Shown piece by piece: positions 55,704 through 64,000 of a stretch of DNA of 64,000 bases (positions are counted from its first letter, which is position 1; the number at the start of each line of letters is the position of its first letter). The notes below the pieces were generated by a model. It saw only the letters and a program-made list of their open reading frames with translations. It had not been told where the DNA came from and made no database searches. The position numbers and the translations under genes are program-made. Source of the DNA: Flavobacterium sandaracinum (GTDB lineage: Bacteria; Bacteroidota; Bacteroidia; Flavobacteriales; Flavobacteriaceae); the NCBI RefSeq assembly GCF_004349135.1, contig NZ_SMFN01000007.1, forward strand, positions 1-64,000, read 5' to 3'.

Positions 55704-56621
55704 ATGAAAATAGCAATAATTGGAGGTAAATCTTTTTTAGGAAAACAATTGTTTTTAAGATTATTAAATTCAAATAAAGTTGAATCATTCCATATTTTTG
55801 GAAGTAGTATAGAAGATAAATTGTTAGAATACGAATCAGTTACTTTTCACCAATATATATATCCTAAATCTACACTAAACTATAAATTATTATCAACTTT
55901 AGATGCAATATATTTTTGTTCTGCTACAGGAGTGCAATCAAATATTGTTGTTACTGAAGAAATAATTTATGGCTTAAACACTTTTGAACCAATTAAAGTT
56001 GCAATTGAATTAGAAAAAAATAATTTCAAAGGTAAATTTATAACTTTTGGTTCTTATTTTGAAATTGGTAGTAATACAATTGAAAAGAAATTTTCAGAAA
56101 GTGAAGTGGTTTTTTCAAAGGGGAACGTTCCAAATCATTATTGTAATTCTAAAAGAATGCTTTCCAGATTTATTTCTGGACACTTGCATAAGATACAATG
56201 GTTTCATTTTATTTTGCCTACAATTTATGGCCCTACAGAAAATCCAATTAGATTAATTCCATATTTAATTAATTCTATTTTAATTAATGAACCCATAAAA
56301 GTAACTAGTGGAACGCAACTTAGACAATATATTCATATTGAAGATGTAATAGATTTAATTACTAAAATTTTACATGATATAAGTGAAGGAAATATTTATA
56401 ATGTTGCACCAAATAATTCTATTAGTATAAAAGAATTAATAGAAACCATATTTGAAACGATGAGTTACAATGATGAGAATGTTTCAATTATAAGCAGAGT
56501 TGATGAAAATATGAAATATCTTTCTTTAGATACCACTAAAACCCAAAAGGTTTTTAATTGGGAACCAAAAATTAATTTAATTCAAGGAATAAAAACCTAC
56601 TTAAAAAATGATAAAAGATAA
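55704..56621 (+). CDS. NAD-dependent epimerase/dehydratase (extended SDR), candidate CDP-sugar reductase
   Basis: 305 residues, diverged and very A+T-rich. IIGGKSFLGKQL replaces the usual GxxGxxG with a relaxed nucleotide loop. TFGSYFE supplies the Ser position, and Tyr146-Lys150 (YCNSK) completes the catalytic pair. PTIYGPTENP and QYIHIEDVIDL are SDR features. Gene order after rfbFG suggests that it acts on the CDP-4-keto-6-deoxysugar, probably as the 4-reductase. It overlaps the cupin gene by 14 bp. The exact reaction is unknown. Confidence 0.75.
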   Translation: MKIAIIGGKSFLGKQLFLRLLNSNKVESFHIFGSSIEDKLLEYESVTFHQYIYPKSTLNYKLLSTLDAIYFCSATGVQSNIVVTEEIIYGLNTFEPIKVAIELEKNNFKGKFITFGSYFEIGSNTIEKKFSESEVVFSKGNVPNHYCNSKRMLSRFISGHLHKIQWFHFILPTIYGPTENPIRLIPYLINSILINEPIKVTSGTQLRQYIHIEDVIDLITKILHDISEGNIYNVAPNNSISIKELIETIFETMSYNDENVSIISRVDENMKYLSLDTTKTQKVFNWEPKINLIQGIKTYLKNDKR

Positions 56622-57009
56622 AATTCAAATAATAAAAAGAAATAAAATTGAAGATAGTCGTGGTTGGTTTTTAAAGGTAATTACCGGAACCGAATCAAAT
56701 TTGCCAAAGAGTACTGGTGAGGTATATTTAACTTTGGCTAATCCTGGGGAAATGAAAGGAGGTCATTATCATCTACTTGCTAATGAATGGTTTACTCTTA
56801 TAACAGGTAATTGTCTTTTAAAACTTCAAGATGTTAAAACAAAAGAATATAAAGAGATTGTTTTAAATTCAAATGATCCGGTGACTATCTATGTGCCTTA
56901 TGGTATTGCACACGCTTTTTTCAATACAAGTAAAGAGGCTGATTTTATATTGTTGGCATATTCAGATCAATTATTTAATCCCGTTGATACCATTAATTTT
57001 AGCTTCTGA
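56608..57009 (+). CDS. RmlC/WxcM-like cupin, candidate sugar epimerase or ketoisomerase
   Basis: 133 residues, one double-stranded beta-helix. IEDSRGWFLKVI resembles the N-terminal part of RmlC-type 3,5-epimerases; GGHYHLLANEWFTLITG holds a HYH pair, and VPYGIAHAFFN closes the barrel. WxcM/FdtA-type ketoisomerases have a similar fold, so the call stays at family level. Placed after rfbFG and an SDR, it could epimerise the CDP-4-keto-6-deoxyhexose. Its stop shares a base with the flippase start (TGATG). Confidence 0.75.
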   Translation: MIKDKIQIIKRNKIEDSRGWFLKVITGTESNLPKSTGEVYLTLANPGEMKGGHYHLLANEWFTLITGNCLLKLQDVKTKEYKEIVLNSNDPVTIYVPYGIAHAFFNTSKEADFILLAYSDQLFNPVDTINFSF

Positions 57010-58502
57010 TGTCTAAATATTTAGCCTCCATATATAATTATTTATTTAATTCTATCAATGCAATTGTTATGATTGTAAATGGAATAATAATGGTTCCTAT
57101 CTATTTTAAGTTTATGTCCGTTTCAACTTATGGGGCTTGGTTGGCAACCGGCAATGTGGTAGCAATGCTAGGCTTGGTTGAATCTGGATTCGCGGGTGTT
57201 ATTACGCAAAAAATGTCGGTATCGTTAGCCAAAAATGATGATAAGAATTTTTTTCAGTTGGCAAGTGCAAATATTTATGCAGCTTTAATAATGGCGGTAG
57301 CTTTATTATTACTGGGATTATCCATTTCCCCTTTTATTGCGGGCTGGATTAATGCAGAAGAATCAGTTAAAAGAGCAATTACTATAGCCTATGTAGTAAG
57401 TCTTTCTTCTGCGGCTGTTTCTTTATTAGTTTCCCTGTTGGGCGCATTCCCTCAGGTTTGGCAAAAAACCAAAACGGTAGGGTTAATTGCAACCGGTGTC
57501 AATATTCTTGGTGTAGTATCTTTGGTAATTTATTTATATGCAGGTTTTGGGGTGGTTTCTTTGGCTATGGGGTATTTAACTCGATCAGGATTGAATCTGA
57601 TTGGTCAAGGTGTCTGGGTATTACTGGAATGGAGAAAGCGAGAACTCACAATGCCTGTATTCAATTTTATTGTTACCAAAAATTTAATGAGAGATTGTTT
57701 ATATCCATTTTTATCCAGAATATCAGGAGTGCTAATGGGTAACTCTCAAAGTTTTATTATTGCAATATTTATTAACCCAACACTTGCTGCTGTTTATGAT
57801 ATTACCAGTAAAATAGCAGCTGTTGCCTGTAACTTTGTAAGTATGGCAAATGGTTCCTTCTTTGCCTTATTTTCTCTCACATTTGCAAGTAAAAACAGGG
57901 AGGATGTTAATAAATTGATAAAAAATGTATCAACATTCTTTTTAACCATGTTATTTTCTGTTTTGCTATATGCACTCGTATTTTCGGAATCGATTGTTCA
58001 TTTTTGGGTGGGACTAGATAAATATGGTGGAAATCTTCTTTTGGGGTTCATTGTTCTCGCACTTTTAATTACGCAACTAAAACAGTATTTTAATAATTTA
58101 TTATATACTGGTGGGTTAATTAATAAATCAGCTAAATTAGATGTGCTGAGTATGATATTTTTTGTAGGTTTGTTATTGTTAATTATTAAACCTACGCAGA
58201 TATACGCTATACCTCTCGCGGGTATTATTACCGGAGTCGTATTTATAGGTTTGTATTTGTTAATGTTGAAAAAGGCGTTGTATGTTGATATAAATATAAT
58301 ACTCCGACAATGTCTTAAATTGTTACTAATCACATTGCCGTTTTTCTTGATTCATTTTTTACTGATAATTAATTTATTGAAATTTAATATATTTATTTTA
58401 TACCTAATCATTTTTACAATCGTCTATTTTATTGTAATTGGATTTGCTAATAAGCAGTTTGTTAAAATATTAATATCAAAATTGAGATATGGAAAAAAAT
58501 AA
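57009..58502 (+). CDS. Wzx-type oligosaccharide flippase
   Basis: 497 residues with about 12-14 hydrophobic segments and no soluble domain, the size of MOP-superfamily flippases. Basic residues cluster between segments, and the N-terminus YLFNSINAIVMIVNGIIMVPIYFKFMS resembles polysaccharide transporters. Wzx moves lipid-linked repeat units across the inner membrane. Only one such gene is in the window, as expected for a single repeat-unit pathway. It is coupled to the cupin (1-bp overlap) and overlaps the GT4 gene by 14 bp. Confidence 0.88.
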   Translation: MSKYLASIYNYLFNSINAIVMIVNGIIMVPIYFKFMSVSTYGAWLATGNVVAMLGLVESGFAGVITQKMSVSLAKNDDKNFFQLASANIYAALIMAVALLLLGLSISPFIAGWINAEESVKRAITIAYVVSLSSAAVSLLVSLLGAFPQVWQKTKTVGLIATGVNILGVVSLVIYLYAGFGVVSLAMGYLTRSGLNLIGQGVWVLLEWRKRELTMPVFNFIVTKNLMRDCLYPFLSRISGVLMGNSQSFIIAIFINPTLAAVYDITSKIAAVACNFVSMANGSFFALFSLTFASKNREDVNKLIKNVSTFFLTMLFSVLLYALVFSESIVHFWVGLDKYGGNLLLGFIVLALLITQLKQYFNNLLYTGGLINKSAKLDVLSMIFFVGLLLLIIKPTQIYAIPLAGIITGVVFIGLYLLMLKKALYVDINIILRQCLKLLLITLPFFLIHFLLIINLLKFNIFILYLIIFTIVYFIVIGFANKQFVKILISKLRYGKK

Positions 58503-59697
58503 TAAGATATTGTTTATCCCGGATGCCTATTTAGGAAGCGCTTCAGGCGCCATTGTAACACAAATAGCAAAAAAAATTTTACAGGAAATTGGAAATGAAG
58601 TGTCAATTTTTTCAGATGATATAAATGAAGATATTGTAGAAGTAGATGGGACAAGGCTTTATCATAGAATGAAATATAATGGCTTTGCTAACTGGAGAGA
58701 AGAAAAGTACATTAAAGAATATGAGCATGTTTTAAAGGATTCTAAAGCAACTATAGTGTTCACAATTGGATCGATAACAAACAAAAATCTATGTTATTTA
58801 GAAATAGCAAAACAAAGAGGGTTAAAAGTGATATCTAAAATATTTATGCAGGATTTCTTTTGTGTAAAATACTATGCCAATGATTCAAAAGGGCCTTGTA
58901 CCAAGTGTTTGGATAATAATTATTTTGAGGCTTACCGAAATAAGTGTACAAAGGAAGAAAAATTTAGTTATATCAAAACGTTTTCCTACATTCAGATTCG
59001 TAAACGCCTGGAAAAAATTCTTCCTAAAATTGATTATGTCATTACTTCAACAAATGAACAAATTGGGTTTTATAATAAGTTTGGGATTCCAAAAGAAAAA
59101 TGTATAAAGACTCCATTGTTTTTCGATAGAGAAAGACTTAAAGAGATTGAACCAACCATGGGTGATTATTTTATTTGTATAGCACAAAACAGACTAGAGA
59201 AAGGATTTCATTTTTTGAAAGATATTTTAGCAAATTGTGATTCTTCAATTAAAATTATTGCGGCCTATAATAATAAAGACCAAGCAAAAATTGCTATTGA
59301 AAAAAATGGTTTTCAAAAATTTATTGATAAAGGTTTGCTTGTAATTGAATATGATTTAAAATGGGAAAATGGTTTAGCTGAATTGGTTGCAGGTTCTAGA
59401 GGGGTAATCATTCCTTCTATTTGGCCCACTACAACTGAATTTGGACTATTAGAAGCTTTGGGATATAGGAAGCCAGTATTTACTTTTGATTTAGGCATTC
59501 ATCATGAGGTAATATTGAATGGTATAAATGGTTTTGTTTCTTCTTTAGGAGATTTTAAAAATATTGCTGATCAATTGAAAGAAGTGAAAAATAATGATGA
59601 CTTATATAATTCTGTTTCCAAAAATGCATTTATGCTATTTGAAGAATTAACCAATTGGAAAAATTGGAAAAGCACATTACAAGAAATGGGATTATGA
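58489..59697 (+). CDS. Glycosyltransferase family 4-like protein
   Basis: 402 residues with a GT-B fold. The N-terminal domain has GSASGAIVTQIAKKIL and an unusual Cys-rich insert GPCTKCLDNNYFEAYRNKC around 138-157. The C-terminal domain carries RLEKGFHFLKDIL and the nucleotide-sugar EX7E-type site in PSIWPTTTEFGLLEALGYRKP. Acceptor and donor cannot be deduced. It overlaps the flippase gene by 14 bp and the next gene by four bases (ATGA). Confidence 0.88.
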   Translation: MEKNNKILFIPDAYLGSASGAIVTQIAKKILQEIGNEVSIFSDDINEDIVEVDGTRLYHRMKYNGFANWREEKYIKEYEHVLKDSKATIVFTIGSITNKNLCYLEIAKQRGLKVISKIFMQDFFCVKYYANDSKGPCTKCLDNNYFEAYRNKCTKEEKFSYIKTFSYIQIRKRLEKILPKIDYVITSTNEQIGFYNKFGIPKEKCIKTPLFFDRERLKEIEPTMGDYFICIAQNRLEKGFHFLKDILANCDSSIKIIAAYNNKDQAKIAIEKNGFQKFIDKGLLVIEYDLKWENGLAELVAGSRGVIIPSIWPTTTEFGLLEALGYRKPVFTFDLGIHHEVILNGINGFVSSLGDFKNIADQLKEVKNNDDLYNSVSKNAFMLFEELTNWKNWKSTLQEMGL

Positions 59698-61082
59698 TAA
59701 ATAATGGGCAATTAAGTACCTTAATGAATAGGAAGTTGTCTTATTCTGTTTGGGAATATATACTGCGATTATCTACTGTGGCATTGCTTGCACTAATTAG
59801 TTTTGTTTTATTAAGTAACAAAACAAATGCTTTAAACAGTTTTATATGGAGCTCTATTGCGTTTCTTATAATTACTATTTTTTCAACTTTAATTTTATTG
59901 AAAAGCCCGAAATGGCTTTGGCTATTTGTATCAGCTTATTTAATAAAACTAACAATAGGGTTGGTGCATTACCTGTATTTTATTGATCCTTTATATTTTG
60001 AATCTTCTGGTGGATATAAGGCACTAACCTATGAGTTTGAAAGTGTTTTTGATGGAATTATTACGTTTGCAAATTTAAAATTAGATCATGGCATATTTTA
60101 TTTTGAAAGTTCAGTTATAGAGGCTTCACATCCGGAAATATTGAGTTTAATAAGTATTCCTTTTATGTTTTTCGGAGACTATGTGTTAACCATATCTCCG
60201 ATAAATTCTTTCTTTAGTTTATTAATTTCAATCAACATTTTTTTAATTTCAAAATACAAGTATAAATTTAGTGATAAAACGTTAAAATATATTGCTCTTG
60301 TAACTGCATTCTTTCCAATAACGCTTTTATCATCACTGCTATGGAGAGATGTTGTAGGCATTTCCTTTATGTCTATAGGTCTTACTTTAATATATTTTGC
60401 AAAGAGATCAGTTACACAATATTTGATGCTAATAGTTGCTTGCTATTTATTTTATTTGCACAGATCCATTTATCCAATATTGTTATTATTAGCTTATGTT
60501 ATTGATATCGTACTTAACCAGAACAATAAAAGAAAAGGAATAGATTTATTATATAGAATATTGACTATTGTTTTTGTAATTGTATTACTTCCTTTAATTA
60601 TTAATTTAGCCAATACAGAAGCAAACGAATCTATGGCAGGAGGAATATTCAATTTTAATATATTAATTCTTCCGGTCAAAATTTTATTGGGTATAATTGG
60701 GCCATTTCCTTGGATAAATTTCCTACTTTATGAATCAATTCCTGCGTATGCATATCAATTACAAGATTATTTTCAAGGTACATTTAATATTGCTTTTGTA
60801 ATATGTTTTATACTTTTCAGGAAAAAATATTTTAAGAAGGAAAATTTGAATTTGTTAAACCTAATGGGATTATTTTTAATTATCTCAGGTTTGTTTAACT
60901 CATTTATGCATATGCCTTATGTGGCTTTTGGTTTTATGTTTTTAACACCTTTGTTATTAACAGAAATAAATTTATCAAAATTTAAGAAAATTTATATTTA
61001 CTCATTCATTGCATTAGTTTTATTAAATCTTATTATTATTGTGGTTATTGGTAATTTGGGGATTTCATCTTTATGGAAGTAA
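59694..61082 (+). CDS. Multi-spanning membrane protein, Wzy polymerase candidate
   Basis: 462 residues from the ATG that overlaps the GT4 stop codon (ATGA). About 10-11 hydrophobic segments, with a larger hydrophilic loop around 95-140 (DPLYFESSGGYKALTYEFES) on one side. Wzy polymerases lack sequence conservation and are recognised by topology and location; this is the only gene in the window that fits. A start at the next Met (59724) is also possible. Very A+T-rich. Confidence 0.7.
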   Translation: MINNGQLSTLMNRKLSYSVWEYILRLSTVALLALISFVLLSNKTNALNSFIWSSIAFLIITIFSTLILLKSPKWLWLFVSAYLIKLTIGLVHYLYFIDPLYFESSGGYKALTYEFESVFDGIITFANLKLDHGIFYFESSVIEASHPEILSLISIPFMFFGDYVLTISPINSFFSLLISINIFLISKYKYKFSDKTLKYIALVTAFFPITLLSSLLWRDVVGISFMSIGLTLIYFAKRSVTQYLMLIVACYLFYLHRSIYPILLLLAYVIDIVLNQNNKRKGIDLLYRILTIVFVIVLLPLIINLANTEANESMAGGIFNFNILILPVKILLGIIGPFPWINFLLYESIPAYAYQLQDYFQGTFNIAFVICFILFRKKYFKKENLNLLNLMGLFLIISGLFNSFMHMPYVAFGFMFLTPLLLTEINLSKFKKIYIYSFIALVLLNLIIIVVIGNLGISSLWK

Positions 61083-61112
61083 TTATTTAATTTATTAAAA
61101 CATGTTATTTAT

Positions 61113-61949
61113 ATGAAAATAATTGTAAGTGGAGGTTTGGGAAATCAAATGTTTCAATATGCATTATATCTTTCCTTAAAGGAGAAAGGGAAAAATGTAA
61201 AATTAGACACCTCTTTATTCAACTTTGCAAAAATGCATAACGGCTATGAATTAGAAAGATGTTTTGGTTTAAATATTCCAAAAGTGAAAGTCACTAACTG
61301 GGGAATATTAAAACTTAGAACCATTTTAAAATATAAGTTTAAATCAATTGTTTATAATGATAAATTGAATTACGATGAACAAGTATTTAAATCGAAATGC
61401 ACCTATTTGAATGGATCTTGGCAGAGTGAGATGTATTTTAAACAAATTGAGAATAGTGTACGTGAGGCATTTGTATTTAAAAATATAGATGTTGAGAATC
61501 AAAAAGTAGCTAAAGAAATACATTCAACAAAATCTGTTTCCTTACATATTCGTCAAGGTGATTATCTGGAAAATAGTATTTATGCAGGCGTTTGTACAGA
61601 AGAGTATTATTTAAACGCTATCAATAGTTTAATCCATGAAATTGGTAATGAACAGAACACAATGTTCTATGTTTTTTCAGATGATAAAGCATTTGCAAAT
61701 CAATTTATTAATAAATTAAATTTAAACGCAAGGCTAGTGGATTTTAACAATGGAGTCAATAGTTACAAAGATATGTACTTAATGAGTTTATGTAAACATA
61801 ATATCATAGCAAATAGTTCCTTTAGTTGGTGGGGGGCTTGGCTTAATAATAATCCCAATAAAATTGTTATTGCTCCCAATCGTTGGTTTGGTAATGGGCA
61901 TAAAGAAAGCTATAAAGATATTGTTCCTAAATCATGGATAAAGATTTAA
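61113..61949 (+). CDS. Alpha-1,2-fucosyltransferase-like protein (GT11)
   Basis: 278 residues. GGLGNQMFQYALYLSLKEKGK at the N-terminus, HIRQGDY with His145, Arg147 and Asp150 (the HxRxGDY donor site), and SSFSWWGAWLN near the C-terminus are the GT11 motifs. These enzymes add L-fucose from GDP-fucose in alpha-1,2 linkage. The GDP-fucose genes (manC, fcl, gmd) are in the same locus, which supports the assignment. Linkage and acceptor are not provable from sequence. Confidence 0.92.
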   Translation: MKIIVSGGLGNQMFQYALYLSLKEKGKNVKLDTSLFNFAKMHNGYELERCFGLNIPKVKVTNWGILKLRTILKYKFKSIVYNDKLNYDEQVFKSKCTYLNGSWQSEMYFKQIENSVREAFVFKNIDVENQKVAKEIHSTKSVSLHIRQGDYLENSIYAGVCTEEYYLNAINSLIHEIGNEQNTMFYVFSDDKAFANQFINKLNLNARLVDFNNGVNSYKDMYLMSLCKHNIIANSSFSWWGAWLNNNPNKIVIAPNRWFGNGHKESYKDIVPKSWIKI

Positions 61950-62048
61950 TAAATATGATAAAACCAACTATTTCATTTTACATTTCACATTAGTAATTAA
62001 AAAAAATATATTTTTAAAAAGCTATTTATAGAATACTTAATTAAACTT

Positions 62049-62963
62049 ATGAACAAAATAAAAAGAATCATTAACAATCCATACTGGATACTCTACTATT
62101 TTTTATTGGCTACAAAGGTTTCAAGAATTACACCTGATAAGTGGTATTTGAAATTGCAATATCGTTGTTTCTTTAATAAAAAACTTAACTTAAAAAACCC
62201 AAAAAGTTTTAATGAAAAACTTCAGTGGTTAAAACTTTATGATAGAAAACCAGAATATATCAAAATGGTTGATAAACATGAAGTAAAACAATATGTCGCA
62301 AATATTATTGGAGAAGAATATATTATTCCTACTTTAGGTATTTGGGATAAGTTTGATGATATTGATTTTGATAAATTACCAATGCAATTTGTATTAAAAT
62401 GTACTCATGATAGTGGTAGTACTATAATTTGTAGTGACAAGTCAAAATTTGACTTTTCTGTTGCAAAACAGAAACTTTCCAACTTTCTAAAAAACAGTCA
62501 TTACTTACCAAGTAGAGAATGGCCCTATAAAAATATAAAACCTAAAATTATTTGTGAAAAGTATATAGAAGATGTTTCTGGTGCAGAACTTAAAGATTAT
62601 AAATTCATGAGTTTTAATGGTGAAGTGAAATGTTTATTTGTTTGTCTTAATAGGAGAAAAATTACGGGTTTAAACGTAGACTTTTATGACATGGAGTGGC
62701 TTCCTATGCCTTTCGAAAGGCACTATGCAAATAGTGGTACTCTAATTCCTAGACCTAAGTTTTTTGATAAAATGGTTGAATTTTCAGAAAAATTATCGAA
62801 AAACATTCCATTTGTAAGAGTAGATTTTTATGAAACTAATGGAAAATTATATTTTGGAGAATTGACTTTTTTCCCTGGCTCAGGCTGGGAAGAATTTACT
62901 CCAGAAGAGTGGGATTATAAATTAGGCAGTATGATTAAATTGCCAATGAATAAAGTTTATTAG
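62049..62963 (+). CDS. TupA-like ATP-grasp protein
   Basis: 304 residues of the TupA-like ATP-grasp family, named after the teichuronopeptide synthesis gene tupA. FNEKLQWLKLYDR, KCTHDSGSTIIC, ICEKYIEDVSGAELKDYKFMSFNGEVKCLFV and VRVDFYETNGKLYFGELTFFPGSGWEEF form the ATP-grasp core. Members are common in capsule loci and are often annotated as glycosyltransferases; the fold suggests ATP-dependent ligation, for example of an amino acid to a uronic acid carboxyl. Substrate unknown. It lies 4 nt before the next gene. Confidence 0.82.
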   Translation: MNKIKRIINNPYWILYYFLLATKVSRITPDKWYLKLQYRCFFNKKLNLKNPKSFNEKLQWLKLYDRKPEYIKMVDKHEVKQYVANIIGEEYIIPTLGIWDKFDDIDFDKLPMQFVLKCTHDSGSTIICSDKSKFDFSVAKQKLSNFLKNSHYLPSREWPYKNIKPKIICEKYIEDVSGAELKDYKFMSFNGEVKCLFVCLNRRKITGLNVDFYDMEWLPMPFERHYANSGTLIPRPKFFDKMVEFSEKLSKNIPFVRVDFYETNGKLYFGELTFFPGSGWEEFTPEEWDYKLGSMIKLPMNKVY

Positions 62964-62967
62964 ATAG

Positions 62968-63999
62968 ATGAAGATTTTAATTGTAGGTGATTTTAAGCAC
63001 GAAATGTACTCCAAAGCACTTTTTAATGCTTTTAAAAGAATTGAAAATGATGTTCATCCATTTATGGTAGATGAGTTTAACTACAAAGGCAATAATAATA
63101 TTTTTTATTTCTTGGAAAGGTTTCAAAACAGATTTCTAATAGGGCCAAAAATTTGTCAAATAAACAGTGCATTGTTGGAAATGGTTAAAGAGCAAAAACC
63201 CGATTTGGTTTTTCTTTATAGAACCGTTGAAGTTAATGCTAAATTGATAAGTAAAATTAAAAGTTTGGGTTGTATAATATTTTCATACAACAACGATGAT
63301 CCTTTTAGTGGTATTCCATCAAAAGCTTACTGGCGAAATTACTTAAAGACCGCAGCTATTTGTGACCATAATTTTGTTTACAGACAAAAAAACAGAATCG
63401 ATTTTGAAAAAATTGGAATTGAGAATGTTAGCATATTAAAACCCTATTATATAAAAGAAAATAATTTTCCTATAGTTGGTGATAAGTTAATGGATGTAGT
63501 TTTTATTGGTCATTTTGAAAATGATGGCAGAGATAAATATATTAAAGCTCTGATAGATGCGGGTGTAAATATTACGGTTTTTGGTGATGAAATGTGGAAA
63601 CAAGCGCCTTTATATGAAGAAATAAAGTTTGTTCTGAAAGAGTCTAAACGCGGCGCAGAATATAATATATCTCTAAATGAGGCAAAAATAGCCCTTGTAT
63701 TTTTATCTAAAATAAATAGCGATACCTATACCAGAAGATGTTTTGAAATTCCGGCAACAAAAACATTAATGCTTAGTGAATATACCAGCGACTTGAACTC
63801 CATGTTTGAAGCTGATAAAGAAGCCGTTTATTTTACTTCTAGTGAAGATCTTGTACAAAAATGTAAAAATCTTTTAAATAATCCATCTATAATTAGTGAG
63901 ATTGGAGATGCTGGATACAATAAGCTTTTGAAAGATGGTCACAGTATTGAAAGTAGAGCTAAAGAGATATTAACGAGATATTCACAAGTAAAAAAATAA
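62968..63999 (+). CDS. CgeB-like glycosyltransferase (group 1)
   Basis: 343 residues, ending with TAA at the last bases of the window. The N-terminal half (MKILIVGDFKHEMYSKALFNAFK, NNDDPFSG) and the C-terminal half (DVVFIGHFENDGR, YTRRCFEIPATKTLMLSEY, DLVQKCKNLLNN) match the CgeB/Glyco_trans_1_2 group found in many surface polysaccharide loci. Its donor and acceptor are unknown. The locus probably continues beyond the window. Confidence 0.82.
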   Translation: MKILIVGDFKHEMYSKALFNAFKRIENDVHPFMVDEFNYKGNNNIFYFLERFQNRFLIGPKICQINSALLEMVKEQKPDLVFLYRTVEVNAKLISKIKSLGCIIFSYNNDDPFSGIPSKAYWRNYLKTAAICDHNFVYRQKNRIDFEKIGIENVSILKPYYIKENNFPIVGDKLMDVVFIGHFENDGRDKYIKALIDAGVNITVFGDEMWKQAPLYEEIKFVLKESKRGAEYNISLNEAKIALVFLSKINSDTYTRRCFEIPATKTLMLSEYTSDLNSMFEADKEAVYFTSSEDLVQKCKNLLNNPSIISEIGDAGYNKLLKDGHSIESRAKEILTRYSQVKK

Positions 64000-64000
64000 A

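Noticed and set aside
59655..59693. Upstream start of the polymerase candidate inside the GT4 gene
   Set aside because: The ATGA overlap at 59694 is a standard coupled start and the upstream residues are out of character for a membrane N-terminus.

Overview
The window comes from a low-GC member of the Bacteroidota, most likely the Flavobacteriaceae (Flavobacterium or a close relative). Evidence: a SusC/SusD pair with a Bacteroidota-type lipoprotein signal; many promoters of the form TTTG/TTG - about 20 nt - TAnnTTTG; A-rich stretches instead of Shine-Dalgarno sequences before start codons; zinc-free forms of S4 and S14 and a Cys-depleted L36; and a Wza/Wzc-led polysaccharide cluster containing a NusG paralogue. 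No rRNA or tRNA gene was recognised.

Layout. 1-299: end of an IS3-family (IS150-like) element cut by the window edge. 324-10219: rarA, a rhomboid protease, rlmB, an orphan SusD/SusC pair and an Omp85-type barrel protein. 10407-27795: the str, S10, spc and alpha ribosomal-protein operons as one block (rpsL-rpsG-fusA-rpsJ / rplC...rpsN / rpsH...secY-infA-rpmJ-rpsM-rpsK / rpsD-rpoA-rplQ). It has one internal consensus promoter before rplC and structured gaps at rpsL-rpsG, rpsN-rpsH, rpsK-rpsD and rpoA-rplQ. 28055-38553: housekeeping genes, namely carA, eno, gltA, two amidinotransferase-fold hydrolases (DDAH-like and CtlX), a MarC-family protein, a CoA-binding protein, a sodium:solute symporter and recR.

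38599-63999: a Wzx/Wzy-type surface polysaccharide locus. The export and control genes (Wza-like lipoprotein, Wzc-like tyrosine kinase, UpxY-like NusG paralogue) come first. Nucleotide-sugar genes follow: UDP-HexNAcA (TviB/TviC type), UDP-GlcA/UDP-GalA (ugd plus a CapI-like epimerase), an orphan dTDP-glucose dehydratase, GDP-L-fucose (manC, fcl, gmd) and a CDP-6-deoxyhexose branch (rfbF, rfbG, an SDR and a cupin). The flippase, a polymerase candidate, two glycosyltransferases of general type, an alpha-1,2-fucosyltransferase-like GT11 and a TupA-like ATP-grasp protein close the cluster. The second half (from about 52.4 kb) is visibly more A+T-rich and looks like the strain-variable part.

The most unusual structure lies inside that locus at 42913-44207. 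Two modules each consist of an in-phase heptanucleotide array (NGTTNTS), a 64-bp identical core, and the same heptamer array in inverted orientation. A small four-helix-bundle (S23 family) gene lies exactly between the modules. Other points of interest are a solo IS end serving as a possible terminator 34 kb from the related IS, promoters fused to terminators with near-leaderless genes, and a structured leader before tviB.
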